In this document: one piece after another, positions 9,153 through 23,533 of the stretch | Position numbering within the stretch: position 1 is the first letter of the stretch | How the letters are laid out: each line of letters begins with the position of its first letter | Assembly: GCF_051535235.1 (NCBI RefSeq) | Contig: NZ_JBPPLZ010000008.1 | Span: 76,112-140,111, forward strand | From: Nitrobacter sp051535235 | GTDB lineage: Bacteria; Pseudomonadota; Alphaproteobacteria; Rhizobiales; Xanthobacteraceae | Direction of reading: 5' to 3' | Length of the DNA stretch: 64,000 nucleotides | Translations under genes and position numbers: made by a program | The notes under the pieces: generated by a model | The model's database searches: none | Seen by the model: only the letters and a program-made list of their open reading frames with translations | Told to the model about the DNA's origin: nothing

Positions 9153-10589
9153 GTGAGCTATCAGAACACATCGCTGCTGATCGACGGCAAATGGCGACCC
9201 GGCGCGTCAGGAAAAACCCTAGCCGTACTCAACCCCGCGACCGAGGAACAGATCGGCACGGTGGCTCACGCCGATCGCTCCGATCTCGATGAAGCTCTCG
9301 CCGCGGCCGAGAAGGGCTTCAAGGTCTGGCGTGCGGTCGCGCCTTTCGAACGCGGCAAGATCATGCGAAAGGCGGCTGGCTTGCTGCGCGAGCGCGCCGA
9401 CTGCATCGCAACGCTGATGACGATGGAGCAGGGCAAGGTTCTCGCCGAGGCCAAAATAGAGACGCTGGTGGCGGCAGACGTCATCGAATGGTTCGCAGAA
9501 GAATCCCGCCGGGCCTATGGCCGCGTGATTCCGGCGCGTGGGCCCGGCATCTACCAGATCGCGATCAAGGAGCCGGTCGGGCCGGTTGCGGCTTTCACGC
9601 CGTGGAATTTCCCGATCAATCAGGTCTGCCGCAAGCTCTCGGCCGCGCTTGCCGCCGGCTGCTCGATCATCGTCAAGGCTCCCGAGGAAACGCCGGCGTC
9701 TCCTGCCGAACTGCTGCGGGCATTTGTCGATGCGGGCGTGCCCGACGGCGTGATCAATCTCGTGTATGGCGTGCCAGCCGAAATCTCCGAATATCTGATC
9801 CCGCATCCGGTCATCAGGAAAATATCGTTTACCGGCTCGACCGCGGTCGGCAAGCAACTCGCCGCGCTCGCCGGTCAGCACATGAAGCGCGCGACCATGG
9901 AACTTGGCGGCCATGCGCCGGCCATCGTGTTCAACGATGCCGATATCGCAGGCGCCGTGAAGATCATCGCCGGTGCCAAGTTTCGCAACGCTGGCCAGGT
10001 CTGCATCGCGCCGACGCGGCTTCTGGTGCAGGACAAGGTGTACAAGGATTTTGTCGGCAAATTCACGGAAGCCGCCAAGGCCATCAAGGTCGGCAACGGT
10101 CTCGACGCCGATTCAAGGATGGGTTCGCTCGCGAACGCGCGCCGCGTCGCCGCCGTCGAGGGCTTTGTGCAGGACGCGATCGGCAAGGGCGCCAAGCTCA
10201 CGGCCGGTGGTCATCGCATCGGCAACAAGGGATATTTTTTCGAGCCGACCGTGATCACCGACGTGCCGAAGGACGCCCGCGCCATGAACGAGGAGCCGTT
10301 CGGCCCGCTGGCTTTGATCTCGCCGTTCTCGACCTTCGCTGAGGCCGCAGAGGAGGCGAACCGACTGCCGTATGGTCTCGCGTCCTACGCCTTCACCAGT
10401 TCGACCCGGACCGCGACCGCGATTGGCGCGGAGATCGAGAGCGGCATGGTGGCGATCAACAATGTCGGGCTCGCTTTGCCGGAAAACCCGTTCGGCGGCG
10501 TCAAGGATTCCGGCTACGGCTCGGAGGGCGGCATCGAGGCGATGGAGGCTTACCTCATCACGAAGTTCATCAGTCAGACCGGGGTGTGA
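9153..10589 (+). CDS. gabD: NAD(P)-dependent succinate-semialdehyde dehydrogenase-like aldehyde dehydrogenase
   Basis: About 478 residues, cytoplasmic. It oxidises succinate semialdehyde or a similar aldehyde to the acid, feeding GABA-type carbon into the TCA cycle. Key motifs are FTPWNFPINQ, FTGSTAVGK, the catalytic Glu in MELGGHAP and the catalytic Cys in NAGQVCIAPTR. AGGAG at 9142-9146 is 6 bases from the GTG at 9153, so this start is preferred; the ATG at 9147 touches the AGGAG directly. A longer frame to 9054 exists only because repeat copy A is open. Substrate is inferred from the family. Confidence 0.85.
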   Translation: MSYQNTSLLIDGKWRPGASGKTLAVLNPATEEQIGTVAHADRSDLDEALAAAEKGFKVWRAVAPFERGKIMRKAAGLLRERADCIATLMTMEQGKVLAEAKIETLVAADVIEWFAEESRRAYGRVIPARGPGIYQIAIKEPVGPVAAFTPWNFPINQVCRKLSAALAAGCSIIVKAPEETPASPAELLRAFVDAGVPDGVINLVYGVPAEISEYLIPHPVIRKISFTGSTAVGKQLAALAGQHMKRATMELGGHAPAIVFNDADIAGAVKIIAGAKFRNAGQVCIAPTRLLVQDKVYKDFVGKFTEAAKAIKVGNGLDADSRMGSLANARRVAAVEGFVQDAIGKGAKLTAGGHRIGNKGYFFEPTVITDVPKDARAMNEEPFGPLALISPFSTFAEAAEEANRLPYGLASYAFTSSTRTATAIGAEIESGMVAINNVGLALPENPFGGVKDSGYGSEGGIEAMEAYLITKFISQTGV

Positions 10590-10673
10590 GGGCAGCCCGG
10601 TAACCGATACGTCCTGCTGCGGCGGCGGTTTTCCCTCCCTTGTAGGAGAGGAAGAAGGCAAACGCAGCGAGCC

Positions 10674-11516
10674 TCAAGATGACGTGAGCGTAGAACGTTC
10701 TTTCTCCCGTTCTTTTGCCTCGTTCCACAGAGCATCCATCTCGGCGAGAGACGCATCCTCCAGCGAGCGGCCCTTCGCGACGAGAGTCTGTTCGATATAG
10801 GCGAAGCGCCGCTCGAATTTCGCATTGGTCCCGCGTAGCGCCATTTCAGGATCGGCATCGACATGGCGCGCGAGGTTGACCAGCGCGAACATGAGATCGC
10901 CGGTCTCGGATGCGATGTCGGCCTTGTCGCCGCGATCCAGCGCCGCTTCGATCTCGTCGGCTTCCTCGCGGATCTTGGCGAGCACGGCCCGAGGATCGTT
11001 CCAGTCGAATCCGACCGTCGATGCCTTCCACTGCAAGGCCATCGCGCGCGCCAATGCGGGCTGCCCGGCCTTGACGCCCGCAAGCAGACCTGAGGCCGGC
11101 GCTTCCTTCTTCGGTTTGCGCGCGGCACGTTCGGCCTTTTCTTCCGCCTTGATGCGCTCCCATGTTCCCTTGACGTCCGACGGCGCGACGTATCCTGAAC
11201 TGTCGGGAAATACATGCGGATGCCGCCGGAGCATCTTGCGCGTGATGGCTTCGACCACATCGCCGAACGAAAAGGCATTTTGCTCCTCGGCCATGCGCGC
11301 ATGAAAGACCACCTGCAACAGCAGATCGCCGAGTTCGTCGCAGAGATCAACCAGATCGTTGCGCGCGATCGCCTCCGCCACCTCATAGGCTTCCTCGATG
11401 GTGTAGGGCGCGATAGTCGCAAACGTCTGTTCGAGATCCCACGGGCAGCCGGTACCGGGCGTTCTCAGTTGCGCCATGATTTCGATCAGGCGTGAAATAT
11501 CGCGGGAAGGGGTCAT
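10674..11516 (-). CDS. mazG: Nucleoside triphosphate pyrophosphohydrolase MazG
   Basis: 280-residue all-alpha NTP pyrophosphatase that hydrolyses (d)NTPs to the monophosphate and PPi, a house-cleaning role. Two MazG repeats are visible; the first carries EEAYEVAEAI and DELGDLLLQVVFHA, the acidic metal-binding helices, and the second carries EEADEIEAALD and ETGDLMFALVN. The ATG at 11516 starts the conserved N-terminus (MTPSRDISRLIEIM); the frame stays open to 12281, but that extension lies antisense to queC and is not real. It is convergent with gabD. Confidence 0.93.
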   Translation of the reverse strand: MTPSRDISRLIEIMAQLRTPGTGCPWDLEQTFATIAPYTIEEAYEVAEAIARNDLVDLCDELGDLLLQVVFHARMAEEQNAFSFGDVVEAITRKMLRRHPHVFPDSSGYVAPSDVKGTWERIKAEEKAERAARKPKKEAPASGLLAGVKAGQPALARAMALQWKASTVGFDWNDPRAVLAKIREEADEIEAALDRGDKADIASETGDLMFALVNLARHVDADPEMALRGTNAKFERRFAYIEQTLVAKGRSLEDASLAEMDALWNEAKEREKERSTLTSS

Positions 11517-11648
11517 CAAGTCACCGACAGCGAGGAATGTGCATCCTCTATGCCGCAAGCCGCGCCGCCGTCCCAGCAAAAAGCAGGCGAACGGTGAGCA
11601 ATCCCCGCTGATTGGCGTGTGAAGGCGAGGAGTGCTATTGGCTTCGCC

Positions 11649-12365
11649 ATGACCGATCAGCCAGCCTCCCGCACCGCGCTGGTGCTGTTTTCCGGCGGAC
11701 AGGACTCCGCGACCTGCCTCGCGTGGGCGCTGCAACGCTTCGCGCGGGTCGAGACACTTGGTTTCGACTACGGCCAGCGCCATGTCATCGAACTCCAATG
11801 CCGCGACAACCTCCTCGCGGATATCAGGTCGTTGCGTCCGGACTGGACCGGGAAGCTCGGCGAAAACCATACGCTTGCCATTCCGACGCTCGCGGAGATT
11901 TCCGATACCGCGCTGACCCGCAGCGTCGCGATCGAAATGGGCGAGGGTGGACTGCCCAATACATTCGTGCCCGGCCGCAATCTCGTGTTCCTGACCTTTG
12001 CGGCGGCGCTGGCCTATCGGCGCGGCATCTCCGATATCGTCGGTGGCATGTGCGAGACGGATTATTCCGGCTATCCGGATTGCCGCGACGATACCATCAA
12101 GGCACTGCAAACCGCGCTCAATCTCGGGATGGACAGGCCGTTCGAACTGCACACACCCTTGATGTGGCTCGACAAGGCTGCGACCTGGTCGCTTGCGCAT
12201 GAACTCGGCGGGGCAGGGCTGGTCGATCTGATCCGCGAGCACTCGCATACCTGTTATCTCGGCGAGCGCGGCGCACGGCATGACTGGGGCTATGGTTGCG
12301 GCGAGTGCCCGGCGTGCCGGCTGCGCGCAAAAGGCTGGCGCGAATACGCAGCGCGGGCAGCTTGA
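11649..12365 (+). CDS. queC: 7-cyano-7-deazaguanine synthase QueC
   Basis: 238-residue enzyme converting 7-carboxy-7-deazaguanine to preQ0 with ATP and ammonia, for queuosine tRNA modification. It has the PP-loop SGGQDSATCL near the N-terminus, the central FVPGRNLVFLTFAAALAYR segment and the zinc-binding cysteines at the C-terminus (GCGECPACRLR). The ATG at 11649 matches the usual N-terminus (MTDQPASRTALVLFSGG); a GTG at 11619 would add ten residues. No other queuosine gene is nearby, so it appears to stand alone here. Confidence 0.95.
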   Translation: MTDQPASRTALVLFSGGQDSATCLAWALQRFARVETLGFDYGQRHVIELQCRDNLLADIRSLRPDWTGKLGENHTLAIPTLAEISDTALTRSVAIEMGEGGLPNTFVPGRNLVFLTFAAALAYRRGISDIVGGMCETDYSGYPDCRDDTIKALQTALNLGMDRPFELHTPLMWLDKAATWSLAHELGGAGLVDLIREHSHTCYLGERGARHDWGYGCGECPACRLRAKGWREYAARAA

Positions 12366-12505
12366 GGGAACTCTTCAGGCGGAGACAGAGCGGCGGCAGA
12401 ATATAATCCACGCGGCCGGCCTGTCCTCCTCACGAAACCGCCGGACCTGTTATAGTGTTGCAGTCGACTCGAGATGCGCGGGCGTGTTAGACAAACATCG
12501 CTGGC

Positions 12506-12886
12506 TTGGGACGAAGTAGGCCATTGACCCTCACTTCTATCAACGATCGATCCGTTCTCCCGCGCGTTTCGCGCAGCAGGATCGCGGTCGTGTTTCTGAT
12601 CGTCGCTTATTTGTTGTCGGGCGCGCTGCATCATTGCTTCGACATCGACGTGACCGCTCCCGGGGGGCGGATCGTCGTCTCAATGACGCCGGACCATACG
12701 GATACGAATGGACCCGGAATGGTCGCAGACCATCACTGTCACGGTTGTTTCCCCGTTTCGTTGCCCAGTCCGCCGTTGCTCGCGGTCACAATTGCACCTG
12801 AGCGTGCCGTGATTCCGAAGGTGCTTTCGCGCGCCTCCGATCTCGTTCCGGGCATTGACACTCCGCCGCCAAAGCTCCTGACCTGA
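12506..12886 (+). CDS. Small membrane-anchored His/Cys protein upstream of czcCBA
   Basis: Up to 126 residues, unknown function. One hydrophobic helix (IAVVFLIVAYLLSGALHHCF) is followed by a short, probably periplasmic domain with the possible metal-binding cluster VADHHCHGCF and a Pro-rich stretch. The frame opens with TTG at 12506; the TTG at 12524 is an alternative start. It lies 53 bases upstream of the heavy-metal efflux genes on the same strand, so a periplasmic metal-binding or sensing role is plausible (inference). No named family was recognised with confidence. Confidence 0.65.
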   Translation: MGRSRPLTLTSINDRSVLPRVSRSRIAVVFLIVAYLLSGALHHCFDIDVTAPGGRIVVSMTPDHTDTNGPGMVADHHCHGCFPVSLPSPPLLAVTIAPERAVIPKVLSRASDLVPGIDTPPPKLLT

Positions 12887-12939
12887 ACGTATTCGCGGGC
12901 GTATTGACGCCCTGATTCCGCCGTTCGTCAGGATCTTCC

Positions 12940-14211
12940 ATGCTATCGAAATCCGCCGCGCGTCTTGCGGGGGCGATGGCGCTGCTGGTCAGCCCTTGGC
13001 TGACGGCAACGTCGCATTCGCAAACGCTCACGTTGAAGACCGCGCTTCAACGCGCGCTCGCCGCCAATCCGCGCCTGACCGCCGCCGAGCGCGATGTCGG
13101 AATCGCAACCGGCCAGCGCATCCAGGCCGGCGCGCTGATCAATCCCGAACTGTCCTATGAGCAGGACAATTCGTTCGGGTCGGGGCGTTATCGCGGGACG
13201 AAATCGACGGAAACCACGCTGCAGATCAGCCAGCTTTTCGAGCTTTTCGGCAAGCGCGACGCGCGAATTGCCGTCGGGCAGGCCGGCGTCGAGACCGCCG
13301 CCATCCAGCGCAAGGCCGTGCGTCTCGAAGTTCTGTCGGAGACGGCCGTCGCCTTTCTGGGCGTCCTCGGCGCGCAGCGCAGGGTGCGGATCCTGGACGA
13401 GCAGATCGCCGCAATCGAGAAGCTGGCGCCGTTGCTGCACCGGCGAGTGGACGCCGGCGCTTCGTCACCTGCCGAAATCGGCCGGGCGGAAGTCGCGTCC
13501 GCGTTGGTGAAGGCGGATCGCGAGCGTGTGAGTTCGACGCTTGCCAGCGCACGGCGCGAACTGGCGGTACTGATGGGCGATACTGCTGCGAAATTCTCGG
13601 CGGTTTCCGGGCGGCTGGACGATCTGGGTCGGCCTCCATCTTTTCAGGTCGTCATCGCCGCGATCGATTCGAATCCGCAATTGATGCGCTGGACCGCGGT
13701 CTATGCGCAACGCAACGCCGAACTGCTGCTGGCCCGGCTGAAGCCCTATCCGGACGTTCGCGTCAGCGCCGGCTGGCGTCATTACAACGAGACCGGCGAC
13801 GACGCCGTCAGGCTCTCGCTGTCCGTTCCCATTCCGGTCTTTGACCGGAACCAGGGCAACATCCTGTCCGCTCAGGAAAGCCTCGCAAAAACGAGGGCGG
13901 AGCGCGAAGCCAATCGCAACACGCTGATCGTACTCGCCGGCCGCGCCTACGATTCGCTGCAGGGATCGTTGCGCGAGCTGAAAGTGTTGCGCGATGTGGC
14001 GATCCCGAAATCGAGTCAGGCAGCCGACGCCATCTTCGAGGGATACGGGCAGGGGCGTTTCACGCTTCTCGAAGTGCTCGATGCGCAGGCAAGCGTTACG
14101 CAGGCGCGTCTGCGCGAACAGGAGGCTCAGCAGAATTTCCATATTGCTGTCGCCACCATCGAGGGACTGGTCGGCAATCCGTTTGCGCTGACGCGGGAGA
14201 GCGCAAGATGA
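12940..14211 (+). CDS. czcC: CzcC-type outer membrane efflux protein (TolC family)
   Basis: 423-residue outer membrane factor of a tripartite heavy-metal exporter. It has an N-terminal signal peptide (LAGAMALLVSPWLTATSHS) and two OEP repeats with long helices; the turn VRLSLSVPIPVFDRNQGN between repeats is typical of CzcC proteins. The stop overlaps the czcB start by 4 bases (ATGA), indicating translational coupling. It is the first structural gene of czcCBA. Metal specificity cannot be read from this subunit. Confidence 0.9.
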   Translation: MLSKSAARLAGAMALLVSPWLTATSHSQTLTLKTALQRALAANPRLTAAERDVGIATGQRIQAGALINPELSYEQDNSFGSGRYRGTKSTETTLQISQLFELFGKRDARIAVGQAGVETAAIQRKAVRLEVLSETAVAFLGVLGAQRRVRILDEQIAAIEKLAPLLHRRVDAGASSPAEIGRAEVASALVKADRERVSSTLASARRELAVLMGDTAAKFSAVSGRLDDLGRPPSFQVVIAAIDSNPQLMRWTAVYAQRNAELLLARLKPYPDVRVSAGWRHYNETGDDAVRLSLSVPIPVFDRNQGNILSAQESLAKTRAEREANRNTLIVLAGRAYDSLQGSLRELKVLRDVAIPKSSQAADAIFEGYGQGRFTLLEVLDAQASVTQARLREQEAQQNFHIAVATIEGLVGNPFALTRESAR

Positions 14212-15180
14212 GAATGCTCTCGATCATTGTTGCGACCGTTGCGGCGCTCGCGGTCGCAGCCATCGGCTATCGCATGATGGGGCCGACGAAACCTGCTGCG
14301 CCGGTTGCGCGAAAAAACCATCAGAGCGAGAAAGCCGCAAATGGCCACATCGAGCAGGACGAGCACGGCGCGGACCGCATTCTGATCAGCGACGTCAAGC
14401 TCGCAGCCGCCGGTGCGGTGCTCGCCAAGGCCGGCGCGGCGACGCTCAGCGATACGCTGTCCTTCAATGGGGTGCTGCGCGCCAACCAGGAGACGGTGGT
14501 TCAGGTGACGCCGCGCTTTCCAGGCATCGTCCGTTCGATCAGCAAACGGATCGGCGATACGGTGGCCAAGAACGACCAACTTGCATCGGTCGAAAGCAAC
14601 CAGAGCCTCACCGTCTACGACCTGAAGGCGCCGATCAGCGGCACCGTGATCGACCGCCAGATCTCGCTCGGCGAGTACGCCTCGGAACAGAAGCCCTCTT
14701 TCGTCGTCGCCGACCTGTCGACAATCTGGGTCGACCTGTCGATCTATCGTCAGGACCTCAATCGCGTCCGGACCGGCGACGAAGTGCTGATTGATCCTGA
14801 CGACGGCGGCGCGGACATCAAGGGTCGCATATCCTACGTCGCGCCGGTCGGATCGAGCGACACGCAGACGGCGATCGCCCGGATCGTTCTGGCAAACGCG
14901 GACGGCCGCCTGCGTCCGGGACTGTTCGTTACCGCGCGGCTCGTGCTGGCAAAGCGCAACGTGCCGGTTGCGGTGCGCGTTGGCGCGATACAGACGCTGG
15001 ATAACAAGACGGTCGTTTTCGTCCGCGAAGGCGGCGACAAGATCGAAGCCCGCCCCGTGGCGCTCGGAGAATCCGATGCGAGGTTCGTGGAGATCCGTGC
15101 GGGGCTTTCGGCGGGAGAACCCTATGTCGCCGAGAACAGCTTCGTCGTGAAGGCGGAGATGGGCAAGGGAGAGGCCGAGC

Positions 15181-15188
<8 letters not shown>
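14208..15188 (+). CDS. czcB: CzcB-type periplasmic adaptor (membrane fusion protein)
   Basis: 326-residue HlyD/CzcB-family adaptor linking the RND pump to the outer membrane channel. An N-terminal membrane helix (MLSIIVATVAALAVAAIGY) is followed by barrel-sandwich half motifs (VTPRFPGIVRSISKRIGDTV and LKAPISGTVIDRQISLGEYA) and a beta-barrel region. A short His-containing stretch near the N-terminus (KNHQSEKAANGHIEQDEHG) could bind metal, as in some CzcB proteins. It overlaps both neighbours by a few bases. Confidence 0.9.
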
Positions 15189-18411
<3,223 letters not shown>

Positions 18412-18798
18412 TTGGCGATCCGGCGCAGCGACCAGACCAGCTTTCGCCCTTGAAATATCCAACAAAGAAGTCAGGTGACCGTCGGCGCTGGAGCGGTGCC
18501 GGCTTCCTGACCATTCCCGCAAACCGTCCCGTAATTCGCATAAGGTATATTATGGAATATTTATTCCACCAGAGATCCCAGCGGCTTAGCGGAGTTTTTT
18601 GCAAACCCCGCGGCGATCGTTTCAATTCCTTGCTCGAAATAGCGCTTGCAGAATAAGCCCCGCGCGGAGATCGTGACTTGCGGTCGGCGAGAATTGCGCG
18701 AAGAACTTGACCTGCGAATCGCGAAGTGATGACCGGACGCGGCGCCTTGCATCGTGGACTTGTACTGGACAACAACAAACGTCAGGGAGACGGTTCAG
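18412..18798. promoter_or_regulatory. Intergenic leader of the TRAP operon with inverted repeat
   Basis: No convincing gene. An AT-rich patch at about 18535-18570 holds the inverted repeat TGGAATA-TT-TATTCCA at 18553-18568, directly after a TATATT at 18546-18551 that could be a -10 element. It lies about 230 bases upstream of dctP. Such an operator would suit a GntR- or LysR-type regulator, but no regulator gene is adjacent. This reading is inference. Confidence 0.4.
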
Positions 18799-19818
18799 AT
18801 GGGTTTTTCGCGTCGTACAGTGCTGAAGGCGTCGGCGGCGACGGTCATCCTCGGCGGCGTCGGCGCGCCATTCGTGGCGCGCGCCCAGAAGGCTGAGTTT
18901 TCTTACAAGTACGCCAACAATCTGCCGGAGTCGCATCCGCTGAACATCCGCGCCAAGGAAATGGCGGCGGCGATCAGGACCGAGACCGACGGACGGGTCG
19001 ATTTGCAGATTTTTCCCAGCAACCAACTCGGTTCCGATACCGATGCGCTCAGTCAGATCCGTTCTGGCGGCGTTGAGTTTTTCACCTTGTCGGGCCTGAT
19101 CCTGGCCGCGCTAATACCGGCGGCATCGATCAACGGCGTCGGTTTTGCATTTCCCAATTACGCGACGGTCTGGAAGGCGATGGATGGCGAACTTGGCGCA
19201 TATATCCGCGGCGAAATCAGCAAGTCCAATCTCGTTGTGATGGACAAGATCTGGGACAACGGTTTCCGGCAGACCACGTCGTCGATCAGGCCGATCAACG
19301 GACCAGACGATTTCAAGGGGTTCAAGATACGCGTGCCGGTTTCGCCGCTCTGGACCTCGATGTTCAAGGCGTTCGGCGCTTCGCCCGCCTCGATCAACTT
19401 CAACGAGGTCTATTCCGCGTTGCAGACGAAGATCGTCGAAGGTCAGGAAAATCCGCTCGCGCTGATCGCGGCCGCCAAACTGTATGAGGTGCAAAAATAC
19501 TGCTCGCTGACTAATCATATGTGGGACGGCTTCTGGTTCCTGGCCAATCGCCGCGCATGGGAGGCGATTCCGGTCGACATCCGCGCTATCGTCACGAGGA
19601 ACATCAATGCAGCGGCGGTCAAGGAACGTGAGGATATCGAGAAAATGAATGCGACGGTCCGTGCCGATCTCGCCGCCAAGGGGCTGATCTTCAATCAGCC
19701 TGAACTCGGCCCGTTCCGCGACAAGCTGCAATCCGCCGGTTTCTATTCCGAATGGAAGGGCAAATACGGCGATCAGGCGTGGTCGTTGCTGGAGAAATCG
19801 GTAGGCAAGCTCGTATAA
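18799..19818 (+). CDS. TRAP transporter substrate-binding protein (DctP family)
   Basis: 339-residue periplasmic binding protein of a TRAP transporter. The N-terminus MGFSRRTVLKASAA has a twin-arginine motif followed by a hydrophobic stretch and a likely AxA cleavage site (VARAQ), so Tat export is likely. Typical DctP segments are NNLPESHPLN, FPSNQLGSDTDALSQIRSG and the C-terminal binding-domain segment FKGFKIRVPVSPLW. The ATG at 18799 is chosen because it places the RR motif at the N-terminus; an upstream in-frame ATG at 18754 adds 15 unlikely residues. The ligand is probably an organic acid. DctQM follows 22 bases downstream. Confidence 0.9.
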   Translation: MGFSRRTVLKASAATVILGGVGAPFVARAQKAEFSYKYANNLPESHPLNIRAKEMAAAIRTETDGRVDLQIFPSNQLGSDTDALSQIRSGGVEFFTLSGLILAALIPAASINGVGFAFPNYATVWKAMDGELGAYIRGEISKSNLVVMDKIWDNGFRQTTSSIRPINGPDDFKGFKIRVPVSPLWTSMFKAFGASPASINFNEVYSALQTKIVEGQENPLALIAAAKLYEVQKYCSLTNHMWDGFWFLANRRAWEAIPVDIRAIVTRNINAAAVKEREDIEKMNATVRADLAAKGLIFNQPELGPFRDKLQSAGFYSEWKGKYGDQAWSLLEKSVGKLV

Positions 19819-19840
19819 AAGCCGGCCTCGGACGCAAAAG

Positions 19841-21730
19841 ATGGCTCGCGCCGAAGGCACGGAAGCGACGGCGGACGTGGAAACGCCGGATTTCGCGCGA
19901 CGGCGCTCTCTGGCGGCGTCGCTCGATGCTTGTCTCGGATATCTGGTCGAAGTGCCGGCAGCCGCGCTCGTCGTTGCGGAAATCATCGTGCTGTTTGCGG
20001 GCGTGGTTTCTCGCTACCTGCTTCACCGGCCTCTGATCTGGTCCGATGAACTGGCGTCTATCTTGTTCCTGTGGCTGGCGATGCTGGGCGCGGTCACGGC
20101 ATTCCGTCGCGGCGAGCACATGCGCATGACCGCGCTGGTCGCGCAGGCCCGCCCCGGACAACGCGCCTTCCTCGACGCGGTCGCCCTCTGCGCGGCCCTC
20201 GCCTTTCTGATCCTGATAGTCGGGCCATCGTGGGACTATGCCTATGAGGAAAGCTTCATCACCACGCCGGCGTTGCAGATTTCCAACGTGTGGCGCACGG
20301 CGGCGCTGCCGGTAGGCATCGGCCTGATGGCCGTCTTTGCGCTGCTGCGGCTGGTGCGCATCGGCAACATACGGATTCTGCTCGGCGCGGCCGCGACCGT
20401 CGCTGTCATGATTTTCGCATTCCGTCTGATGCAGCCGTGGTTGCTGCCGTTGGGCAATCTCAACCTCGTGATCTTTTTCGTCGGCGTCGCCGGCCTCTGC
20501 GTATTCGCAGGTGTGCCGATCGCCTTCGGATTTGGCCTTGCGATCTACGGATATCTGGCGCTGACCACGCGGACGCCGCTGATCGTGCTGGTCGGACGTA
20601 TGGACGAGGGCATGAGCCATCTCATCCTGCTCGCCGTTCCGCTGTTCGTCTTCCTCGGCCTGCTGATCGAAATGACCGGGATGGCGCGCGCCATGGTGGC
20701 GTTCCTTGCCAGTCTGCTTGGTCATGTTCGCGGCGGTCTCCACTATGTGCTGGTCGGTGCGATGTATCTGGTGTCGGGCATTTCGGGGGCCAAGGCGGCG
20801 GACATGGCGGCCGTGGCTCCCGTGCTGTTTCCGGAGATGAAGAAGCGTGGAGCCGAACCGGGCGACCTCGTCGCCCTGCTCGCGGCCACCGGCGCCCAGA
20901 CGGAAACCATTCCGCCGAGTCTGGTGCTGATCACGATCGGCTCGGTGAGCGGGGTATCGATCGCGGCCCTGTTCACCGGCGGATTGCTTCCGAGCGCCGT
21001 GCTGGCGATCACGTTGTCGGCGCTGGTGTGGTGGCGGCACCGTGACGACGACCTGAGCCACATCGAAAAGGCTAGGGTCGGCGAGATCGCCCGGACGTTC
21101 GTCGTCGCCCTGCCGGCTCTGGCGCTGCCGTTCGTGATCCGCGCTGCCGTCGTCGAGGGAATCGCGACCGCAACGGAGGTGTCGACCATCGGCATCGTCT
21201 ATGCCGTTCTCGCCGGCCTGTTGCTCTATCGTCGGTTCGACTGGCGCAGGTTGCTGCCGATGCTGATTGAAACCGCCTCTCTGTCCGGTGCGATCCTGCT
21301 CATCATCGGAACGGCAACCGGCATGGCCTGGGGACTGACCCAGTCCGGCTTTTCCCGGGCGCTGGCGGCCACGATGACCGGCCTGCCCGGCGGCGGGGTC
21401 AGTTTCATCGCCGTCTCGATCGTCGCCTTCACCGTTCTCGGCAGCGTGCTCGAAGGTATTCCGGCCGTCGTGCTGTTCGGCCCGCTGCTGTTCCCCATCG
21501 CAAGAGCCGTTGGAATTCACGAGGTCCATTACGCAATGGTCATTATTCTGGCCATGGGCATGGGCCTGTTCGCACCGCCTTTCGGCGTAGGTTATTATGC
21601 CGCCTGCGCCATCGGTCGCGTCGATCCTGCCGATGGGATCAGGCCGATCTGGGGTTACATGCTGGCATTGTTGATCGGCTTGATCGCCGTGGCCGCGTTT
21701 CCATGGATTTCGATTGGATTTCTGGAATAA
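19841..21730 (+). CDS. TRAP transporter fused permease DctQM
   Basis: 629-residue inner-membrane protein. The first ~190 residues form the small DctQ subunit (four helices; motif VVSRYLLHRPLIWSDELASILFLWLAMLGA) and the rest is the large DctM subunit with about twelve helices (motifs VPLFVFLGLLIEM, MAAVAPVLFPEMKKRG and FGPLLFPIARAVG). Together with the upstream DctP it makes a complete sodium- or proton-coupled uptake system. QM fusions are known in the family. The acyl-CoA ligase that follows suggests the imported acid is activated with CoA (inference). Confidence 0.9.
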   Translation: MARAEGTEATADVETPDFARRRSLAASLDACLGYLVEVPAAALVVAEIIVLFAGVVSRYLLHRPLIWSDELASILFLWLAMLGAVTAFRRGEHMRMTALVAQARPGQRAFLDAVALCAALAFLILIVGPSWDYAYEESFITTPALQISNVWRTAALPVGIGLMAVFALLRLVRIGNIRILLGAAATVAVMIFAFRLMQPWLLPLGNLNLVIFFVGVAGLCVFAGVPIAFGFGLAIYGYLALTTRTPLIVLVGRMDEGMSHLILLAVPLFVFLGLLIEMTGMARAMVAFLASLLGHVRGGLHYVLVGAMYLVSGISGAKAADMAAVAPVLFPEMKKRGAEPGDLVALLAATGAQTETIPPSLVLITIGSVSGVSIAALFTGGLLPSAVLAITLSALVWWRHRDDDLSHIEKARVGEIARTFVVALPALALPFVIRAAVVEGIATATEVSTIGIVYAVLAGLLLYRRFDWRRLLPMLIETASLSGAILLIIGTATGMAWGLTQSGFSRALAATMTGLPGGGVSFIAVSIVAFTVLGSVLEGIPAVVLFGPLLFPIARAVGIHEVHYAMVIILAMGMGLFAPPFGVGYYAACAIGRVDPADGIRPIWGYMLALLIGLIAVAAFPWISIGFLE

Positions 21731-21825
21731 ATACCAGAGAGTTGGTCAGCCTTCCGTCTCTGTTTTCTGATATGGATAGAGCGGAAAATAAAAAATCCTT
21801 CGCAAGGTATTGAAGGGTAAAAGAT

Positions 21826-23469
<1,644 letters not shown>

Positions 23470-23533
23470 ATTAGAAACTATCTCCTATGAGATAGAATCG
23501 GGCGGCAATCCTCCGCGGCCGATGACGCCGCCG

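Noticed and set aside
11517..12281. N-terminal extension of MazG
   Set aside because: It runs antisense through queC; the conserved MazG N-terminus starts at 11516.
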